Part shown: positions 49,384 through 53,793 of the stretch, in pieces
How positions within the stretch are numbered: the stretch's first letter is position 1
Layout of the letters: each line of letters begins with the position of its first letter
Assembly: GCA_015039315.1 (NCBI GenBank)
Contig: WIDE01000157.1
Coordinates: 1,812 to 55,604 of the forward strand
Length of the DNA stretch: 53,793 nt
Reading direction: 5' to 3'
Origin: Clavulina sp. PMI_390
Lineage: Eukaryota; Basidiomycota; Agaricomycetes; Cantharellales; Hydnaceae
Program-made: the position numbers and the translations under genes
Notes under the pieces: model-generated
Told to the model about the DNA's origin: nothing
The model's database searches: none
Seen by the model: only the letters and a program-made list of their open reading frames with translations

Positions 49384-51336
49384 ATGGCACCTGCCGCTAT
49401 AACACACCTGTGGCGCAGGCGGTCTCCCATCGTTCGCACAATCTTTGTCATCTGTCTCGGGATTGTGTCTTTTATCCTAGTGGTGGGCTCTATGGGCGCC
49501 CGCAGAGACTTTCGAAGCATCTCGCGGCTCTATACCAATTGGTTTAACCGCCTCCCCCCTTTATACCCTCAATACGCGGCGGAAGAAGTCCTGCTGGCCC
49601 AGCATAATGTCAGCCTATCATTCCCTGAAGGTCAAGATGGTCGATTTATTCGCTTTGAGGATCAAATGTGGGGTCTTGGTCTCAATAACCAGCTATTTGA
49701 GATGTAAGTGTGACCGTGCAGTTCCTCTAGGCATTACTTGATCTACGCTTTGGGCTCCTTCCGCATTCCGCATTGAGGCTGACGTCCTGCCATCTCATCC
49801 ACAGCCTCCTGAATTCTGAGATTGCCTTGAGATCCAATCGTGCCTACGCATTTACACCTTTTATCTGGGATGCCATCGCCGAAGGCAACTTCGTCCCCCT
49901 CAAAAGTGACACACATCTCCCGGCTGCGCTCCCTACCAAATTCCGTGCCACCCGTATACCTCTTCGAGCAATTATACAATCTCCGACTTCTGGAGAGCCT
50001 TGGCCCATTGATCACACACCACCTCCTCGCGCTGTGTCGCATAAGTGGTACGACCAAGTGTGCCCTTGGGAACGCCGCGTCGTAATTAACACTATTGAGA
50101 CCAACGAGCGAATTGGCGTTAATTTTGATAGGGACAACGTTGTTGTCATTATCGAAAGGTGGTCAGCGTATTTGCGCAACCTAAATCAGTCATGTGTTCA
50201 TATCAATTGGGATGCACCACGAATCAACGATTTCAGGTATGTTGGCGTTTTTCTTTCGGTATCCCCAGATTGATCGAGGTAATATTGGCCCCAATTTGGC
50301 CAGAACTATGGGCGATCCCGCTCTTGAGCAACTGTGGCCATCCTTCTCCACATCACCAGTCATGACGGCTTTCAGGTGGTCAAATATCGTATACCGCGCC
50401 GTGGAGAAGAACATACGTCTCCTTGGACTTTCAAGCTCTCCGATGAGGATTGAAGGGCGGCCCAACATTGGGTTGATCAATCCGGACGTATTGACCGGAC
50501 TTGTAACACTCCATGTCAGGCGGCAGGACTTCGTGAGCCGTACGTGAAACAGCTTCTCCTACTCCCGTGGTGTTTGATTATGAATATGACGCCCACTTCT
50601 TCCACAATAGACTGCGCGTTCCTCGCAAGTACGTCAAAATTTACCATACGCTCTGGTAATATGAAGCATTGATACACCACCTCGCTTCCATCAAATTGCG
50701 CCATACCTTTATTTCGCCAGAATTCGCTCACTTTCATGGCTGGTCTCAGCTTTCTTTCCTTCCTGATCGTCTCTTTATCCCTCACTCTGCTTCCGGATCG
50801 GAGGAAGAGCGCGCCAAACTAGTTTTTCCCCGGTGTTGGCTTGAAATTGACGCCATCGTGCAGCGCCTTCATTCCTTGCGTACAGAATATTCAAACGCTA
50901 GCAAGAGGAATGACGGGAAGGAGGGGAAGAGGGAAATATTGTTGAGAAAGGTGCATATAGCGACAAATGGGGAGCCTGAGTGGGTAGACGAGCTTAAAAG
51001 GGCTTTGTGGAGGGATGGCTGGGGGAGGATGACAAGTACGTATGATATGGATTTGGATTGGGAAGAGAGTGGAACTCCCATGGACGGTGCTATTGGTACG
51101 TTGCTCCTCGAATAATAGAGGAGCGTCATACCAATAATTCAATTGATAATGTTGCAGACCTGGAGATGGCCACCCGAGGTGAGGTTTTCGTAGGAAATGG
51201 GTTTTCGACGTTCACATCAACCACGTAAGCAAAGCTGGGTATGCTGAAACCTTTGGAGGTCTCTGCTCACTGTTTCTGCAGGGTGTCGCTCAGGCTAGTC
51301 AGGGGGATTCCACCAAATCAGACCCGATTCTGGTGA
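49384..51336 (+). CDS. O-fucosyltransferase-like type II membrane protein, copy C
   Basis: Seven exons (49384-49703, 49805-50236, 50304-50539, 50611-50628, 50721-51095, 51158-51224, 51282-51336) total 1,503 nt, 500 residues. It starts MAPAAITHLWRRRSPIVRT, followed by a signal anchor (IFVICLGIVSFILVVGSMGA) and stem. Motifs are WGLGLNNQLFE, SPTSGEPWP, VTLHVRRQDF, FHGWSQLSFLPDR and VFVGNGFSTFTS, ending QTRFW-stop. It is closest to copy A (similar signal anchor, FTPFIWDAIA, KSDTHLPAALP). The inferred role is a Golgi/ER nucleotide-sugar transferase of the GDP-fucose type. It lies 332 bp upstream of the sugar transporter on the same strand, an arrangement mirrored by two relics to its left. Confidence 0.87.
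50611..50628 (+). other. 18-nt microexon in copy C
   Basis: It lies between an ACAATAG acceptor and a GTACGT donor and encodes, with flanking bases, HCAFLAK. It matches the copy A microexon at the DNA level (ACTG-GC-TTCCT-GCAA pattern). Confidence 0.75.
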
Positions 51337-51667
51337 TGAATAAGTGGTTGCTATTATCGTGCCATAGGAGCATTATGGAATTATAGAGTGGCCAGTTGGC
51401 CTAGTTTAGTGCTCAATGCTCAGGTTCTCTCGCTCAGCAACGAAAGTTGGGTCTAGAGCCATTTCCCCGCTGATAGGCTGGGATATGACATATGTACGGC
51501 TGCCCCATGGCACTTAATTGAAGGAGTGGGTGCTATGGGTCGCTCAACTAAGGAGGGGGGGGGGATGACGTCCATTTGTGAACCCGTGGCTGAACTTGGA
51601 ATGTGTTTGTTGTGGTCGACGGCGTGTGACCAAACAATCCCCGCAGGTGTGCAAACTAGCGCTGCTG
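51337..51667. other. Short spacer, copy C to transporter
   Basis: This 331-bp gap must contain the 3' end of copy C and the promoter of the transporter. It includes a G9 run near 51557. No gene is seen. Confidence 0.5.
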
Positions 51668-53724
51668 ATGTCGACATACTATGCGGCTATTACTATTTGG
51701 GCCCTCATTTCTCCATTCCAGGTACTGTGGAATGGTCTTTAAAAACAATAAGTAATGCCTTACCGATGATATCTCTCCCTTCCAGTATGGATACCATACT
51801 GCCGGCCTGAATCAAATCCAGGACGTCCTCACTTGTCAAAAGCCAGTTGCTAACGCTTTACCATTACCCTCCGACTGCGTTGAAATGTCTAAGACTGTCT
51901 TTGGGATTGTAACCGCCTCGTTCACTCTCGGCGGCTTCCTAGGCAGCTCATTCGCGTCCTACTTTCTGGAGAGATGGGGGCGAAGAGGGTCTCTCATTAT
52001 CAACTCTATGGTGGTTGCCCTCGGAAGCGCATTTTTCTCTGCCTCAAGTACCATTAATGGCCTTATGTTTGGACGGTGAGCTGGCATGAGATATTAGTAT
52101 TGGAACAACATTGACATTCTATGATGGAATCGCTTTGGTTGCAACTGGTCTACTAGGTTTCTTATTGGGATAGGTTGCGGATTGGGACTGTGCGCTCTGC
52201 CTCTTTATCTTGCGGAAACTGCGCCCGCACGGTTGAAGGATAAAGTTGGTTCGTCCCTTAGTGCGATCCTCGGAGAAATTCTGTTCACTGTGTTACATCC
52301 AGGCGTATTGAATCAACTGTCCATAACAATTGGAATTCTGGCTACTCAGGCTATCGGTCTCCCCCTTGCAAGAAGTTCTCAATGGCGCCCCGTTCCCTTC
52401 GCTTCGGCCCTTCTTGGGGTTGCGCACGCCGCGCTCGGTGTATTCGTTAACGACACCCCTGCCTGGCTTGCGGCCAAAGGGCGTCACTCTGAAGCTGAAT
52501 CGGTCTCTCGTACACTTCATGGTCTCAAGGATGGTGAATCTCTCCCGTCTTCATCCCAGCACGCCTCTGGCCGCTCGACGCCGGCAAGGATTGACACCGA
52601 TGCTGAAGTGCGGGCAGCGCTTCTTGCGCCAAGCTCTGACGAGCCTGAGTCTCCAGAACTCATGCGACCATCGTCATTGGTCCCACCGACGGAATCAGTT
52701 GGGGTGCTCGAGCTCATCACAACACCTGATCTCCGGCGTGCATTGTTCATTGTTTCACTGGCGATGATCGCTCAACAATTCAGTGGTATCAATGCTGGTA
52801 AGGTTATCCTCGTCAACAGTTTGCGGCATGGGCGCTCAGCATACGTCTTTTGTGCAGTAATCTATTATAGCACAGATATCCTCAAGGAGGCACTTACGGT
52901 GGACGCTGGGATGATTTCCGTATTGATCTCTGTTGTGAATGTTGTCATGACCTTTGCTCCCATCATCCTCATCGGAGTAAGCCATGTCGTCCTCACCAAA
53001 TATCAGCCTCCGCACCCGGTCACTGATATGAGATAATCCATGATTAGAAATTTGGAACAAAGCGGCTTCTCATGCTCTCAATCTTCGGAGCATTTATATC
53101 TGTGGTTGCCCTTGGTCGAGCATTAGACCGTGGCCTCAATTGGCTTAGCAGCTTGGTAAGTCGTGCTCTGTCAAAGGACTGTTGATGAGTATTCAACTCT
53201 GTGTTATTCTTACAGGCAATTCTTACATTTGTCGCGTAAGTGCCTTTACTCTTTGCATATAGATGTTTGCACATTCTGACTGACCCCGTTGCATGGAAAT
53301 CATCTGCTGTTCAACAGATCGTTTGCTTTGGGATTGGGCCCCGTCCCCTTCATGCTCACCGCAGATCTTGTGCCGTATTATGTAAGAGGCTTATTATCTT
53401 TACATGCTACGAACAGAGCCATTGAGAAGAGATTAACTCGGATCCTTACAGGCTGCATCTTCCCTTTCTGCCTTCGCTCTCGCCCTGAACTGTAAGTGTA
53501 GGGGATCCTCTATCCTGGGAGTAGAGTCTGACCATCACGTAGGGACCGCGAACTTTATTGTCGGCGTGTCATTCCTGCCGTTGCGTGACCTACTTGCTTC
53601 GATCGGCAGTGGGGATGGCAGTGGGGATCATCCTGACACGGGTAAAGGTCGAGTATTCTACGTTTTTGCGGCGATGCTGGCACTGGTTGCTGCCACACTT
53701 CGGGAATTGTTTAAAAGACGCTGA
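51668..53724 (+). CDS. Sugar-porter family MFS transporter
   Basis: Ten exons (51668-51721, 51786-52075, 52157-52248, 52303-52797, 52858-52976, 53048-53155, 53216-53235, 53318-53381, 53452-53491, 53543-53724) sum to 1,464 nt, 487 residues. It begins MSTYYAAITIWALISPFQ, joined to YGYHTAGLNQIQ, the family's first-helix motif (Q-YGY-...-LN). Further motifs are ERWGRRGS (residues about 80-87), GRFLIGIGCGLG with LYLAETAPARLKDKVG, and QQFSGINAVIYYSTDIL. Two usual signatures are altered: the central PESPRWL is NDTPAWLAAKGR, and the seventh-helix/loop PEIFP-type motif is ADLVPYY. The central loop (about residues 195-265) is long and Ser/Pro-rich. It most resembles vacuolar/endosomal VPS73-YBR241C-like porters, but substrate and membrane are not readable. 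One exon is only 20 nt. Confidence 0.88.
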
Positions 53725-53793
53725 GCAGCCTGGATCTGGAGGCTCATCGGGGAATAAGCGCAAGATAACAAACTCGTGTATTATTACGATTAT

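Overview
The window looks like a fungal nuclear genome segment, most likely from a basidiomycete (Agaricomycetes; a Rhizoctonia/Ceratobasidium-type genome would fit, but that is an impression and was not tested). The evidence is gene-dense layout, many GT-AG introns of about 50-80 nt, CT-rich stretches just upstream of starts, and wholly eukaryotic gene content (CCR4-NOT, FACT, TRAPP, nuclear pore, mitochondrial AAA protein). I found no tRNA, rRNA, CRISPR array or intact transposon. Gene models were built by hand: I joined reading frames across introns and, for the smaller genes, checked that exon lengths sum to a whole number of codons.

Layout, left to right. 1-1104: gene-free, with degenerate repeats. 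1105-8430 (-): NOT1, the CCR4-NOT scaffold. 9811-10353 (+): a 108-residue protein made almost only of two tandem Zn2Cys6-like cysteine clusters. 12471-14914 (-): an OSM1-type fumarate reductase with a C-terminal cytochrome b5 domain. 16485-20443 (+): an FG-repeat nucleoporin of nuclear-basket type. 20792-24974 (-): SPT16, the large FACT subunit. 25731-27735 (-): O-fucosyltransferase-like type II membrane protein, copy A. 28118-29182 (+): protein of unknown function. 29462-30462 (-): tetraspanin-like protein with a CCG motif. 31118-35043 (-): YME2/RNA12. 35200-38793 (+): TRAPPC13, divergent from YME2 across only 156 bp. 39911-42253 (+): NCS1 purine-cytosine permease (FCY2 type).

From 43.5 kb to the right end the region is different: it is a small multigene family with decay. 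Two intact O-fucosyltransferase-like genes (copy B at 43496-45431, copy C at 49384-51336) and one intact sugar-porter MFS transporter (51668-53724) are interspersed with three relics: a C-like 3' fragment (45815-46263), the 5' end of the transporter (about 46541-46806) and a B-like gene lacking its 5' part (about 46812-47975). The order B, C-relic, transporter-relic, B-relic, C, transporter is best explained by a tandem duplication of a three-gene block (B-C-transporter) followed by complementary loss: B survived in the first block, C and the transporter in the second. The three intact glycosyltransferase genes share identical intron positions, including an 18-nt microexon that is easy to miss.

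The left 42 kb is mostly conserved housekeeping: mRNA turnover (NOT1), chromatin transcription (SPT16), nuclear transport (nucleoporin), vesicle traffic (TRAPPC13), mitochondrial maintenance (YME2) and redox (OSM1-b5). The glycosyltransferase/transporter block is the lineage-specific part and, with the tandem Zn2Cys6 mini-protein, is where novelty is most likely.
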